The notes under the pieces: generated by a model | What the model saw: the letters and a program-made list of their open reading frames with translations, nothing else | Told to the model about the DNA's origin: nothing | Database searches by the model: none | Shown here: positions 42,946-53,435 of the stretch, piece after piece | How the letters are laid out: the number at the start of each line of letters is the position of its first letter | Numbering within the stretch: the stretch's first letter is position 1 | Source of the DNA: G963665005 sp963665005 | Lineage (GTDB): Bacteria; Bacillota; Clostridia; Christensenellales; SZUA-584 | DNA length: 64,000 nucleotides | NCBI GenBank assembly: GCA_963665005.2 | Contig: CAXXTQ010000001.1 | Coordinates: forward strand, 1,984,001-2,048,000 | Reading direction: 5' to 3' | Made by a program: the position numbers and the translations under genes

Positions 42946-44229
42946 TTATCTCATTGTACACGGTATATAATCTTTAAGTTTTTTATCTATAAATTTCACT
43001 TCTATGCGCGAAAACCTTTGCAGACCGTTTTCCATAGGTATTTCGGGCCATCCGTCGCCTATTAAAGGTTTTGCGTATTTTATAAAATCGTCAGTTACGT
43101 CTATACCGCTAGGCGCAAGCCAGCTATCCGGCAGAAACCTAACCGAATTTGCAACTTTTTCTAAATTCACTTTATCGTAATACGGCTGATATATTTCCCC
43201 GGGTTTGCGCAGTATTGTCGCCATAAATCCCGTGCCGTCGTTTATCGCTATTTCAACCGCTTTATGCCCTACCTGATACGCTTCTTCAACATCGGCTTTC
43301 GACGCGTAAATTGACACATCTCTCTGCATAACGCCAACCTGCTGGCACGATGCCTGGCCTCTTGCCGCAAAGCCGTGGCGGTTAAGATAATTTGTGACCT
43401 GCTGAACGGCTGTGCTTTCGCTCGCGCCGTATTCTATATGCCCGAAACCGTCTCTTCTCGCACCGAATTCACCCGCGTCAAATCCTTCATTTACAACTAC
43501 GATACAGCGCCCGTCGCGCTTTAGCTGATCGTTTACGTTATCCGCCAGTTCTTCAATTGTCTTTTTTGCTTCTGTAAAATACATCTGCAGAGGTATTTTC
43601 CTTTCAGGATCGGCTAGCCGCGATGCCGCCGTAATGAATCCCGATTCCCTTCCCATAGCCTGATGCACGCTTACACACTCCGATACATTCATGCCCCGGT
43701 TTTCTTCTTCAATATTCTGCATATTCATCGCCCAATACCTTGCGGCGCTTCCGTATCCTGGTGTATGGTCTATTATGGTGAACTCTTCATCGCCGACATC
43801 GTTATCTATTGTCTTTGGCACACCCGCTACTATAAGCTCATACCCTTTTTCGTGCGCAAGCTGCGATACGCGATATGCAGTATCCATAGAATCGTTTCCG
43901 CCTATGTAGAAGAAATAGCGTATATTATGCGCCCGCAATACGTCTATTATACGTTCAAAATCTTCCTGCTGACCTTCCTTTAACTTATATCTGCATGTAC
44001 CGATAGCACCCGCCGCCGGAGTGCTTCGCAAAAGCTCTATTTCCTTTTTGTCCTGCACTCCCATATCAATAAGCTCTTCATGCAATACGCCTTCTATGCC
44101 GTGCCATGCGGCGTAAATCTCGTTTATACTTTCGGGGTATTGCAAGCAAGCCTCAATTACGCCTTGAAGAGAAGCATTTATTACGGGTGACGGCCCGCCC
44201 GACTGTGCTACAAGTGCATTTGCTTTCAT
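42946..44229 (-). CDS. diphosphate-dependent 6-phosphofructokinase
   Basis: 427 residues. It converts fructose 6-phosphate to the bisphosphate with pyrophosphate, or the reverse. Seen: SGGPSPVINA near the start, GGNDSMDTA (about residue 108; ATP-using enzymes have GGDGS), and VPKTIDND, the catalytic motif with its Asp pair. The Asn-Asp-Ser form points to a PPi enzyme of the clostridial kind rather than an ATP one. Followed by a Dabb gene. Single glycolytic gene in the window. Confidence 0.9.
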   Translation of the reverse strand: MKANALVAQSGGPSPVINASLQGVIEACLQYPESINEIYAAWHGIEGVLHEELIDMGVQDKKEIELLRSTPAAGAIGTCRYKLKEGQQEDFERIIDVLRAHNIRYFFYIGGNDSMDTAYRVSQLAHEKGYELIVAGVPKTIDNDVGDEEFTIIDHTPGYGSAARYWAMNMQNIEEENRGMNVSECVSVHQAMGRESGFITAASRLADPERKIPLQMYFTEAKKTIEELADNVNDQLKRDGRCIVVVNEGFDAGEFGARRDGFGHIEYGASESTAVQQVTNYLNRHGFAARGQASCQQVGVMQRDVSIYASKADVEEAYQVGHKAVEIAINDGTGFMATILRKPGEIYQPYYDKVNLEKVANSVRFLPDSWLAPSGIDVTDDFIKYAKPLIGDGWPEIPMENGLQRFSRIEVKFIDKKLKDYIPCTMR

Positions 44230-44424
44230 ATTTCCTCCACTTAAAAATTTATTTTTGCTTTAACGATAAATAATTCGTTAAAGTTAATCGTCGACGTTTA
44301 CAAAAATTATAGCACAATAAAACTTTAAGAAAAAGCCATTTGGTTTATTTCATAAGAAAAGACGAAAACATATCGTTTCCGCCCATTCTTTAGAAAAATA
44401 TTATTAAGGAGAATAAGTGCTTAA

Positions 44425-46896
44425 TTAAACGCCCTTTTTATTGATGCGTATTTGCTCAATTTCTGTAAAATTATGCTTTGCCACATATCCGCTGATTGGC
44501 ATTATCTTTTCATGAAAAGCGTCAACAATCCATTCCGGCTGGGGAAAGAAATTATCTTCAAGCTCATGCGCCGGAGTAATCCAGTTTCTCGCGCCGACAA
44601 CAACAGGCGGTGCGTCAAGATAATCAAAAGCAAGCTCTGTTATATTTCTTGCGAAATCGTTAAGATGTGAACCTCTCTCGCATGCATCGCCCGTTATTAT
44701 AATTCTGCCCGTCTTTTTGACAGACTCTATTACCTTTTCATAGTTAAACGGAACAAGGCTTCTCGCGTCAATGACTTCGGCGCTTATGCCATGCTTTTTA
44801 AACAGCTCAACAGACTCAAGCACACGATATAATGTTGCTCCGACAGATAAAATAGTCAGATCGCTGCCCTCTATTTTTACATCAGGCTCTCCGAGCTCTA
44901 TTTCGTAATAACCTTCGGGAACTCCGCCTTCATGGAACATTTCGCCAACGTCGTAGATTCTCTGGCTCTCGAGAAATATTACGGGGTCTGTACCCGAGAG
45001 CGCCGTGTTCATAAGCCCTTTGGCGTCATAAGGAGTAGCGGGGAAAACGACTTTAAGCCCCGGTATATGCGTACACAGCGCAGACCAGTCCTGTGAATGC
45101 TGCGCGCCGTATTTTGAACCGACCGACATACGAAGCACGCAAGGCATTTTAAGCACGCCCGCGCTCATAGACTGCCATTTGCTCAGCTGATTGAACACCT
45201 GGTCGCCCGCACGCCCCAAAAAGTCTGCGTACATAAGCTCTGCTATTACTCTGCCGCCCGCCATTGCGTAACCTACCGCTGTACCGACTATTGCGCCTTC
45301 AGAAATCGGTGCGTTGAATAATCTATGGTAAGGCAGAAAATCCGAAAGACCGCGATAAACCGCAAAAGGCCCGCCCCATTCTCTTACGTCTTCGCCGTAC
45401 GCCGTCAACGTCGGGTCTTCATAATATTTATCTGCTATTGCCTCAAAAAGAGCGTCTCTTAGCTGGAGCACTTTATTTTTAGATACTGCTTTCCCGTTCT
45501 CGTCATACGCGCTTCTTATTTTTTTAGATAGCTGTTTTATGCGCGCGTTATCCTTTTTATCCTGCAGAACCTCGGGTTTTCTGCTTTCGTCCATTGATTT
45601 TACAGTCTCGTTAGAGAACATCATATCCGCTATTATATTCGGAGTTTTTTCTAAATCCATTCTCGGAGAAAGCTCATCATCTTTAGCGAGGTTAACGGCA
45701 TTTAATATATCCGCCTTAACCTGCTTGCCGATCGCCGCAAGCTCTTTTTCATCAGCAACATTTGCGGCTATTATCTGCCGTTCAAATTCTTCAATGGAAT
45801 CTGCCTGCCTCCACATATCCACTTCTTCTTTTGTACGGTATGCCGAAGCATCCGAAGGGCTGTGCCCTGACAACCTGTAAGTGATAACGTCAAGCAGCAC
45901 AGGCCCCTGCCTTTTCTCTATAATTTCGCGTTTTCTCTTATAAGCATCTATAACCGCAAGAGGATTATAACCGTCGATTCTCTCGGCATGCATCTGTGCA
46001 GGATTAATACCTGCGCCAAGGCGCGCGACCTTAGAGTACGCCATAGTTTCTCCGTCTGTCTGACCGCCCATTCCGTAATAATTGTTGAATATGTTAAAAA
46101 TTATAGGAAGCCCGCCCTTATGATTTTCATCCCAAAGCGTGCTTAGCTGGTCCATAGAAGAGAAATTCATTGCTTCATAAACAGGCCCGCATCCTATGCT
46201 TCCGTCGCCTATGTTGCAAACAACTAACCCGTCCTTGCTGTTAACCTTTTTATAAAGCGCTGCTCCCGTTGCTATATCTGCGCTGCCTCCGACAATTGCG
46301 TTATTCGGAAATATACCGAAAGGAATAAAAAATGCGTGCATAGAGCCGCCGAGCCCGCGGTTAAAGCCGGTCTTCTTCGCCCATATCTCGGCAAGCGTTC
46401 CGTACAATAAAAACTCTTTTGCCATATCTTTTACACTGGCGGCTTTTGTCGTCTTTTCTATAACGGAAAAAGTTTCTCCTTCAAAGAAATTTTTCATAAT
46501 CTTTGTTAGCTCTTCATCAGGCAGCTGCGATATTGCCGAGAGCCCTTTTGCTAATATCTCTCCGTGGCTTCTATGAGATCCGAAAGTAAAATCGTTTATG
46601 CTAAGCCCGTAAGCTTGCCCGACGTATGCCGCCTCCTGCCCTATGCCAAGATGAGCGGGCCCGGGATGGTTGTATGCCGTTCCCTCATATTCACCAGTAG
46701 TTTTAATAAGATTGAGCATGCTTTCAAATTCGCGTATTATAAGCATATCTCTGTACATTCTTACAAACTCTTCTTTAGTAAAATTATCTTTTTCGTCACA
46801 TATGCTTTTCTGATAAACATTCATGGGAATATCACTAAAAGATATTTTTCCGCTTTTTCTTTCTTTAGCCGGGTCGACTACCAAACACTTTGTCAT
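44425..46896 (-). CDS. fused E1 alpha-beta subunit of a 2-oxoacid dehydrogenase complex
   Basis: 823 residues: an E1-alpha half (to about 440) with the thiamine-diphosphate motif GDGS near residue 228 ending in an NN pair near residue 265, and an E1-beta half (about 490-810) with the usual PISEGAIVGTAVGYA and AQHSQDWS. In most bacteria these are two genes; here one. It decarboxylates a 2-oxo acid (pyruvate, branched-chain oxo acids or acetoin); specificity cannot be read. E3 and E2 genes follow in the order 46930, 48284, reading left, with no lipoate ligase nearby. Confidence 0.88.
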   Translation of the reverse strand: MTKCLVVDPAKERKSGKISFSDIPMNVYQKSICDEKDNFTKEEFVRMYRDMLIIREFESMLNLIKTTGEYEGTAYNHPGPAHLGIGQEAAYVGQAYGLSINDFTFGSHRSHGEILAKGLSAISQLPDEELTKIMKNFFEGETFSVIEKTTKAASVKDMAKEFLLYGTLAEIWAKKTGFNRGLGGSMHAFFIPFGIFPNNAIVGGSADIATGAALYKKVNSKDGLVVCNIGDGSIGCGPVYEAMNFSSMDQLSTLWDENHKGGLPIIFNIFNNYYGMGGQTDGETMAYSKVARLGAGINPAQMHAERIDGYNPLAVIDAYKRKREIIEKRQGPVLLDVITYRLSGHSPSDASAYRTKEEVDMWRQADSIEEFERQIIAANVADEKELAAIGKQVKADILNAVNLAKDDELSPRMDLEKTPNIIADMMFSNETVKSMDESRKPEVLQDKKDNARIKQLSKKIRSAYDENGKAVSKNKVLQLRDALFEAIADKYYEDPTLTAYGEDVREWGGPFAVYRGLSDFLPYHRLFNAPISEGAIVGTAVGYAMAGGRVIAELMYADFLGRAGDQVFNQLSKWQSMSAGVLKMPCVLRMSVGSKYGAQHSQDWSALCTHIPGLKVVFPATPYDAKGLMNTALSGTDPVIFLESQRIYDVGEMFHEGGVPEGYYEIELGEPDVKIEGSDLTILSVGATLYRVLESVELFKKHGISAEVIDARSLVPFNYEKVIESVKKTGRIIITGDACERGSHLNDFARNITELAFDYLDAPPVVVGARNWITPAHELEDNFFPQPEWIVDAFHEKIMPISGYVAKHNFTEIEQIRINKKGV

Positions 46897-46929
46897 CTTT
46901 TGCTCCTTTATTATAAATATTAAAAACTT

Positions 46930-48294
46930 TTACAATTGAAAAACTGCTTCTCTGAGCGCTTCGCTTACCGTCGGGTGAGGAAATACCATTTTTTTAATTT
47001 CGTCTATAGTCATTTCTTTTTGTATCATCATGCTCGCGCCGTATATTATCTCCGAAGCGTACGGGCTTATCATATGTACGCCGACAAGCTTATTCCATTT
47101 TTTATCGACCATAAGTTTTATAATACCGTCTCCGCGTTCATTCTCGGCGAGATACCTGCCGGAATAATTCATTGTAATGCTTTTTACCTTTACATCAAGC
47201 TGCTGCTTTCTTGCCTGCTCTTGTGTTATGCCTGCACCAGCCGCCTCGGGCGACGTGTAAATGACCGATGGTATCGCGTTATAGTTCATAATATCTTTTT
47301 TACCGAGCATATTTGAAACAGCCGTTTCTGCTTCCATGTAAGCTGTATGAGCAAGCATTGATTTTCCGTTAACGTCTCCCGCCGCATAAACGCCCGGTAT
47401 ATTGGTCTGCATTCTGCTGTCTGTTAAAATCGCGCCATTCTCTGTTAAAACGCACAAAGCTTCTAAGCCGATTGATTGAATATTGGGTATTCTGCCTATA
47501 GAGAGAAGCACCTTATCAGCTTCCAAGCTGTCTTTATTGCCGTCTTTATCTATAAATTCTATTTTTTTATTAATTGCGTTTACTTTATATTCCAGCTTAA
47601 ATTTAATTTCTTTTTTTATAAGGCTTTTCTTTAAGATTTCAGCAATGTCCGAATCGATTGGGCCGCCGATTGCCGGCAGCATTTCTATTACAGTTACATC
47701 AGCGCCTGCCGTATTAAAATAGCTTGCCATCTCTAAGCCTATTACGCCGCCGCCTATTATAACGAGGTTATCAGGTACGTCTTTTATATCAAGCATCTCT
47801 TTGCTCGTTAGCACAAAACCGCTCTTTATCGCTTCTTTCAGCCCGGGTATACCGGGAACGGCGGCACAAGAGCCTGTAGCTATAAGCAGCCGCTTACCTG
47901 TATACTCCTGTTCGCCCGCAGAAACGGCAAAACCGTCTTTGTTTTTTCCCATAATGACTGCTTTATCATTTACAACGGTTACTCCCGAGCCTTTCAGAGC
48001 CGCCTGCACGCCACGCACAAGTGTGTTTACCACTTTGTTTTTTCTTGCGATAACAGCATTATGGTCAAGAGCTGCGCCCTTTATAGACACACCGTATTTA
48101 TTTGCGTTCTCGGCGCTGTCTTTTATCTTTGCAGAATACAAAAGCGTTTTGGTGGGAATACACCCTTCGTTAAGGCACACTCCGCCAACATTTCTTTTTT
48201 CTATCAAAAGAGTTTTAAGGCCTGACTGACCCGCTCTTTCCGCCCCTAAATATCCGGCAGGCCCGCCGCCTATCACAATCAAATCATATATCAT
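46930..48294 (-). CDS. lpdA: dihydrolipoyl dehydrogenase (E3)
   Basis: 454 residues, normal length. It reoxidises the lipoyl arms of E2 with NAD. FAD site GGGPAGYLGA, redox-active pair in GGVCLNEGCIPTK, NAD site IGGGVIGLEMA near residue 180, and the C-terminal HPTVSEALREAV with the catalytic His. Its start overlaps the E2 stop by 11 bases. Middle gene of the dehydrogenase operon: E2, E3, E1 in transcription order. Confidence 0.95.
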   Translation of the reverse strand: MIYDLIVIGGGPAGYLGAERAGQSGLKTLLIEKRNVGGVCLNEGCIPTKTLLYSAKIKDSAENANKYGVSIKGAALDHNAVIARKNKVVNTLVRGVQAALKGSGVTVVNDKAVIMGKNKDGFAVSAGEQEYTGKRLLIATGSCAAVPGIPGLKEAIKSGFVLTSKEMLDIKDVPDNLVIIGGGVIGLEMASYFNTAGADVTVIEMLPAIGGPIDSDIAEILKKSLIKKEIKFKLEYKVNAINKKIEFIDKDGNKDSLEADKVLLSIGRIPNIQSIGLEALCVLTENGAILTDSRMQTNIPGVYAAGDVNGKSMLAHTAYMEAETAVSNMLGKKDIMNYNAIPSVIYTSPEAAGAGITQEQARKQQLDVKVKSITMNYSGRYLAENERGDGIIKLMVDKKWNKLVGVHMISPYASEIIYGASMMIQKEMTIDEIKKMVFPHPTVSEALREAVFQL

Positions 48295-49528
48295 TTTTAC
48301 CTCCAGATATTGCGAGTATCATATCAAAATTTTCAAGCGAGTCGCACAAATCTTTTAAGAACCTTGCCGCCGGCGCGCCGTCTACCGCCCTGTGATCAAA
48401 AGTCAGCGACAGCCCCATTGCGGGATAAGTCACAAATTTACCTTCCGTTTTTTTCTGCCTGTATGTAATATTGCAAACTCCTAGTATACCCGTTTGCGGC
48501 GGATTGATAACAGGCGTGAAACTCTCTACTCCAAGAGCGCCCAAGTTCGTTACCGTAAAAGTCCCGCCAGACAAAAGGTCGGGAGAAATACTGCCCGATT
48601 GCGCGCTTTGTGCAAGCAATTTTGCTTTTTTTGATATATCACGGAGCGAAAGTTCATCTGCGCCGAAAATAGTCGGCACTAAAAGCCCTCTCTCCGTATC
48701 GACAGCCATTCCGAGGTTCACGCTTTTATACTGCCTTATTTTATCTTCAAAGTAATGAGCGTTTAAATCCGTGTGGCTTTTGAGCGTTTTTGCAAGCACG
48801 AACATAACGATATCATTAAGAGTTATGTTTGGAAGAGACATGCTTTGCATATTATCTTTTATCTTTGAGCGTATCTTTAGAATCGCGGACGCGTCAAAGC
48901 TTGAATTAAGAGTAAGCTGCGCCATATTAGACAGCGACGCGTGCATAGCTTTTGCGATGGCTTTGCGTACACCCGAAAGTTTAATATCTTCATATTCAAT
49001 GTCTGATACTTCATCATAAGAGGTCTTTGCGGGCATTTGCTCATAAGTATTATCTTTAGAAAGCTCTAATATATCTCTTTCTATTATCCTTCCGCCCGGC
49101 CCCGTTGGCTTTGCTTTATTTATATCAAGGTTTTGGCGCTCGGCTATATTTTTTGCTCTCGGAGAAATCTTTATCTTATCACTGATATTTTTTGTAATTA
49201 CAGGCTGTTCCTGCTGTACGCTGGATTTTTCTGCTTGCTTAATTTCAGTTTCTTCTATAGATTCTTTGGTAATAAACTCGCTTATGTCTTCCCCCGGTTC
49301 GCCTATTACGCAGACATAATCAAGGCAAGGCACATCGTCTCCGTCTTCGACAAGAAGTTTTAAAACGGTACCCGATACCGTGCTTTCTTCTTCAAAAGAC
49401 GCCTTGTCTGTTTCGTAAGCAAAAAGAACATCTCCCGAAGATACTTTATCGCCTTGCTTTACTTTCCATTCTATGATACAACTCTCTACCGATTGCCCTT
49501 GTCTCGGCATAATAACACCAACAGCCAT
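48284..49528 (-). CDS. dihydrolipoamide acyltransferase (E2)
   Basis: 414 residues. An N-terminal lipoyl domain with the lipoylation site ETDKAS (about residue 44), a flexible linker, a short E3/E1-binding domain (SPRAKNIAERQNLDINKAKPTG, about 125-160), and a C-terminal catalytic domain (about 190-410) with DHRAVDGAPAARF, the HxxxDG active-site motif near residue 385. One lipoyl domain only. It is the first gene of the operon, with GGAGGTTATAA before the ATG. Acyl specificity is not clear; acetyl or branched-chain types are both possible. Confidence 0.93.
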   Translation of the reverse strand: MAVGVIMPRQGQSVESCIIEWKVKQGDKVSSGDVLFAYETDKASFEEESTVSGTVLKLLVEDGDDVPCLDYVCVIGEPGEDISEFITKESIEETEIKQAEKSSVQQEQPVITKNISDKIKISPRAKNIAERQNLDINKAKPTGPGGRIIERDILELSKDNTYEQMPAKTSYDEVSDIEYEDIKLSGVRKAIAKAMHASLSNMAQLTLNSSFDASAILKIRSKIKDNMQSMSLPNITLNDIVMFVLAKTLKSHTDLNAHYFEDKIRQYKSVNLGMAVDTERGLLVPTIFGADELSLRDISKKAKLLAQSAQSGSISPDLLSGGTFTVTNLGALGVESFTPVINPPQTGILGVCNITYRQKKTEGKFVTYPAMGLSLTFDHRAVDGAPAARFLKDLCDSLENFDMILAISGGKNDI

Positions 49529-49667
49529 TTATAACCTCCGTCATTTCAAATGATACTATTTCACATCTATATGTGATATATTATCATCTAGGAGTATGAC
49601 GTGTCAACTAAAATTACGCTTAAAAGGTAATAAAAAAGAACTTAAGAATTGTTTGATTTTATTAAAT

Positions 49668-50783
49668 TTATTTCTGAAATTGATATATTAATCCGGCAAG
49701 GTAAAAAGAACCGCATACCACAAGAAGTGAATTATCATTTTCGGCTATGTCTATTGCTTTAGAATATGCTTTCTTTACATCATTTTCAGTCGTGCAATCG
49801 GTATGCTCTGAAAAGTATTCGCATAAAACTTCGGGAGCCTCTCCCCTTTGTTTATCAACAATAGTTATTATTGCTTCTCTGAATAAAGAGCCGAGCTTGC
49901 TTATCATCTCTTTATAGTCTTTATCTTTCATGCACGCAAACAGCAAAACCTTATCGATATATTTAAAGTGAGTATTCAGTGTATCAATAAGCATATCCAC
50001 AGAAGCGGCGTTATGCGCTCCGTCTAATATCATTTGGGGTTTTTGAGCAAAATACTGTGTCCTGCATTTTAATATAGTGTTATACAATCCGCAAGCTACG
50101 CTCTCTTCGCCGATTCCGAGCACATTGCATGCCAATATAGCAAGCGCGGCGTTTTCCGGCTGATATTTGCCTATTTCCCGAATAAAATATTCTTTTCCTT
50201 TAAACGAAAACTTTTGGCCTTCTAGCGTGTTTGACAGAAGCTTTACATCTTCCGCAAAATAAAGAGCAGATCTATTTTTCTCACAGCTCGAAATAATAAC
50301 CTCATGTACTTGTTTTTGCTGTATTGCAGAAACGACAGTAACATTAGGTTTTATTATTCCGCACTTATCCTCCGCTATTTCATGAAGGCTGCTGCCAAGT
50401 ATATCTACATGGTCATAGTCTATATTTGTCAGTACGACAACGTCAGGCGTTATACAGTTTGTCGAGTCATGCCTTCCGCCAAGCCCCGTTTCCATTACCG
50501 CGAACTGCGCTCCCATTTTCTCAAACCAAAGCAAAGCGGCGGCGGTATACGCAGCAAAAAGAGTATCGTTTACGGCAAGCTTTTTTTGCTTAACTTCAGC
50601 TATGAGCTTTTCAAGCTCTTTTTCGCCTATACATTTGTTGCCTATTCGCATTCTTTCGCAAGGCGACACTAAATGCGGCGATGTAAAAATCGCGCACCTT
50701 TTGCCGCCCGCCGTAATTATCTCATTTATATATTCAGCAACAGAGCCTTTGCCGTTTGTGCCCGCTATATGAACAAATTTCAT
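49668..50783 (-). CDS. folC: folylpolyglutamate synthase / dihydrofolate synthase
   Basis: 371 residues, shorter than the usual 420 or so. It starts almost at the P-loop (MKFVHIAGTNGKGSVAEY), lacking the some 40 residues that normally precede it. GKGS (P-loop), LGGRHDSTN and DGAHNAASV motifs are intact, so it is likely active. It adds glutamate to folates. The ATG overlaps the valS stop as ATGA, so the short start is real and translation is coupled. No other folate genes in view. Confidence 0.9.
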   Translation of the reverse strand: MKFVHIAGTNGKGSVAEYINEIITAGGKRCAIFTSPHLVSPCERMRIGNKCIGEKELEKLIAEVKQKKLAVNDTLFAAYTAAALLWFEKMGAQFAVMETGLGGRHDSTNCITPDVVVLTNIDYDHVDILGSSLHEIAEDKCGIIKPNVTVVSAIQQKQVHEVIISSCEKNRSALYFAEDVKLLSNTLEGQKFSFKGKEYFIREIGKYQPENAALAILACNVLGIGEESVACGLYNTILKCRTQYFAQKPQMILDGAHNAASVDMLIDTLNTHFKYIDKVLLFACMKDKDYKEMISKLGSLFREAIITIVDKQRGEAPEVLCEYFSEHTDCTTENDVKKAYSKAIDIAENDNSLLVVCGSFYLAGLIYQFQK

Positions 50784-53410
50784 TTTACAAGCTGCCCGCG
50801 CCTCTGCAATATAGCTTCGAGCATTTGTTCATATGAATCAAGCTTATCTTTTTCTTCCTGCACTACTTTTTCCGGCGCTTTTCCGACAAAGTTTTTATTC
50901 GCCAGTTTTCCTTTTGCTCTTTTAATTTCTCCTTCAAGTTTATCCGCTTCTTTTTTAAGCCTTTCTATCTCTTTATCAATGTCTATAAGCTCATCTAGCG
51001 GCATAAACGCTTCCGCACCCACGCCTATTACAGAAACCGCGTTTTTCGGAACATCCGATTTATTGTCTATAAAAGTTATACACGACGCAAACGCTAATCT
51101 TTCAATGTATTTCGCGCACATCTCATAATCGGGCTTTGCTTCTTTAGATGCGAGAATCATTATCGCGGCCTTTTTGTTTGCCGGAACGTTCATCTCTGCT
51201 CTTATGTTTCTTATACCTCTTATTATTTCCATAACGTTCTGCATGGCTTTTTGCTCTTCTTCATAGACTTTGCCCGGCTTTGGCCACTCGGATACCATAA
51301 TGCTGCCTTTGGCTGCGGGCAATGATGAAAATATCTCTTCTGTGATAAAAGGCATAAACGGATGAAGAAGTTTTAGCGTATCAGCCAAAACAAAATTAAG
51401 TACCGAAATAGACGTATCTTTCTCGTCTGCATTCTCTCCGTTAAGGCGTGGTTTTGCCATTTCTATATACCAGTCGCAGTATTCGTTCCACAGGAAATCA
51501 TGCACTTTATATGCGGCCATACCAAGCTCGAATTTTTCTATAAAATCTGTAACTTCCGAGACCGTTTTAGAAAGTCTAGACAGTATCCATTTATCCGCAG
51601 TATCTAAAAGATTCTCGTTAATCGGTTTTACGATATCGCCGGTGTTCATTAAAACAAACCTCGCCGCGTTCCATATCTTATTGGCGAAGTTTCTCGAAGA
51701 CAAAACTTTTTCGTGTAAAAAGCGCATATCTCCGCCAACTTTAACGCCCGTTGCAAGGCTGAACCTTAACGCATCGGCGCCGAATTCATCAATTAATTCG
51801 AGAGGATCAATGCCGTTTCCTAGCGATTTGCTCATCTTTCTTCCCTGCTCATCGCGAACAAGCCCATGTATGTTAACATACTCAAACGGTTTTTCTCCCA
51901 TACATTCGTATCCCGACATTATCATTCGCGCAACCCAGAAGAAAATTATATCGTACGCCGTCACAAGAACGTTCGTAGGATAAAAATATTCTAAATCTTT
52001 TGATTTTTCCGGCCAGCCGAGAGTTGAAAACGGCCACAAACCGCTGCTGAACCATGTGTCCAGCACATCTTCGTCCTGAGTAAAGTTCTTACCTCCGCAA
52101 GTACAAACCTCGGGCATTGCTTTCGATACTATCATTTCACCGCAGTCTTTGCAGTAATAGGCGGGTATTCTGTGCCCCCACCAAAGCTGGCGCGATATAC
52201 ACCAGTCTCTGATATTATCCATCCAGTTAAAGTATATGTTTTCGCTGTGCTTTGGAACAAATTTTATATCGCCGTTTCTAACAGCGTCTGTTGCAGGCTG
52301 TGCTAGCTGTTTCATAGAAACAAACCATTGTCTTGATACTATTGGTTCCACAACCGTATTGCAGCGGTAGCACTGACCTACGTTGTGCTTATAATCTTCT
52401 ATTTTTACCATAAGCCCAAGGCTTTTTAATTCTTCAACTATAAGCTTTCTTGCTTCATATCTGTCTTTGCCTTCAAACTTTCCGCCAAAACTGTTTACCG
52501 TTCCGTTGTCGTCGAGCACACGTATTATAGGCAGGTTATGGCGCTCTGCCACCTCAAAGTCGTTAGGGTCGTGCGCAGGCGTTATTTTAACGGCGCCCGT
52601 GCCGAATTCTTTATCTACGTATTCATCCGCCACGACGGGGATAGCTCTGTCCATGAGCGGAAGTATAACGTTTTTGCCTATAAGATGTTTGAACCTATCG
52701 TCTTTGGGGTTGACGGCTACAGCCGTGTCCCCAAGCATTGTCTCGGGGCGCGTAGTAGCAACGATTATTCCATCTCCGCCGTTTTCTTCCGGATATCTTA
52801 TATACCAAAGAGAAGAATCATGTTCTTCGTATTCGACTTCTGCGTCCGAGAGCGCTGTTTCGCAGTCTGGGCACCAGTTTATTATCCTGTCGCCTCTGTA
52901 TATAAGCCCTTTTTTATAAAGGTTTACAAAGAATTCGTTTACAGCTCTGCTGCACCCTTCGTCCATAGTAAAGCGTTCCCTTGACCAGTCGCACGAAGAA
53001 CCTAGCTTTTTTAGCTGTTCAACAATTCTTCCGCCGTACTGCGCTTTCCATTCCCAGGCACGCTCCAGAAACTTTTCTCTGCCTATCTCTTCCTTGCTCG
53101 TTCCTTCTTCCCTTAGCTTGTCGGCAATCTTAACTTCCGTCGCAATGCTCGCATGGTCTGTTCCGGGAATCCAAAGCGCACTGTACCCCTGCATGCGCTT
53201 AGTACGTATTATAGCGTCCTGCATCATATTATCGAGTGCATGCCCCATATGAAGCTGCCCTGTGATATTGGGCGGCGGTATGACGATAGTATACGGCTTC
53301 TTGTCTTTGTCTGGCTCCGCTTTGAAATACCCTGCCTTTTCCCAGCCTTCATACAGCCGAGATTCAACTTCGCCCGGGTCATAAACTTTATTTAACTCTT
53401 TTGCGCACAT
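50780..53410 (-). CDS. valS: valyl-tRNA synthetase
   Basis: 876 residues from MCAKELNKVYDPGEVE, chosen because GGAGG lies eight bases before that ATG. It charges tRNA-Val. Class I marks: PPPNITGQLHMGHAL (HIGH motif), KMSKSLGN near residue 525 (KMSKS), and a Val/Thr-editing domain. A coiled-coil C-terminus (about 805-870) is typical of ValS. It is controlled by the T-box leader upstream and leads the valS-folC operon. Confidence 0.97.
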   Translation of the reverse strand: MCAKELNKVYDPGEVESRLYEGWEKAGYFKAEPDKDKKPYTIVIPPPNITGQLHMGHALDNMMQDAIIRTKRMQGYSALWIPGTDHASIATEVKIADKLREEGTSKEEIGREKFLERAWEWKAQYGGRIVEQLKKLGSSCDWSRERFTMDEGCSRAVNEFFVNLYKKGLIYRGDRIINWCPDCETALSDAEVEYEEHDSSLWYIRYPEENGGDGIIVATTRPETMLGDTAVAVNPKDDRFKHLIGKNVILPLMDRAIPVVADEYVDKEFGTGAVKITPAHDPNDFEVAERHNLPIIRVLDDNGTVNSFGGKFEGKDRYEARKLIVEELKSLGLMVKIEDYKHNVGQCYRCNTVVEPIVSRQWFVSMKQLAQPATDAVRNGDIKFVPKHSENIYFNWMDNIRDWCISRQLWWGHRIPAYYCKDCGEMIVSKAMPEVCTCGGKNFTQDEDVLDTWFSSGLWPFSTLGWPEKSKDLEYFYPTNVLVTAYDIIFFWVARMIMSGYECMGEKPFEYVNIHGLVRDEQGRKMSKSLGNGIDPLELIDEFGADALRFSLATGVKVGGDMRFLHEKVLSSRNFANKIWNAARFVLMNTGDIVKPINENLLDTADKWILSRLSKTVSEVTDFIEKFELGMAAYKVHDFLWNEYCDWYIEMAKPRLNGENADEKDTSISVLNFVLADTLKLLHPFMPFITEEIFSSLPAAKGSIMVSEWPKPGKVYEEEQKAMQNVMEIIRGIRNIRAEMNVPANKKAAIMILASKEAKPDYEMCAKYIERLAFASCITFIDNKSDVPKNAVSVIGVGAEAFMPLDELIDIDKEIERLKKEADKLEGEIKRAKGKLANKNFVGKAPEKVVQEEKDKLDSYEQMLEAILQRRGQLVK

Positions 53411-53435
53411 ACGTAAATCCTCCAATTAAATCTTT

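Noticed and set aside
44230..44424. Regulatory RNA in the 195-bp gap before the phosphofructokinase gene
   Set aside because: Only a weak, A/T-rich inverted repeat around 44265-44295; nothing that matches a known class.
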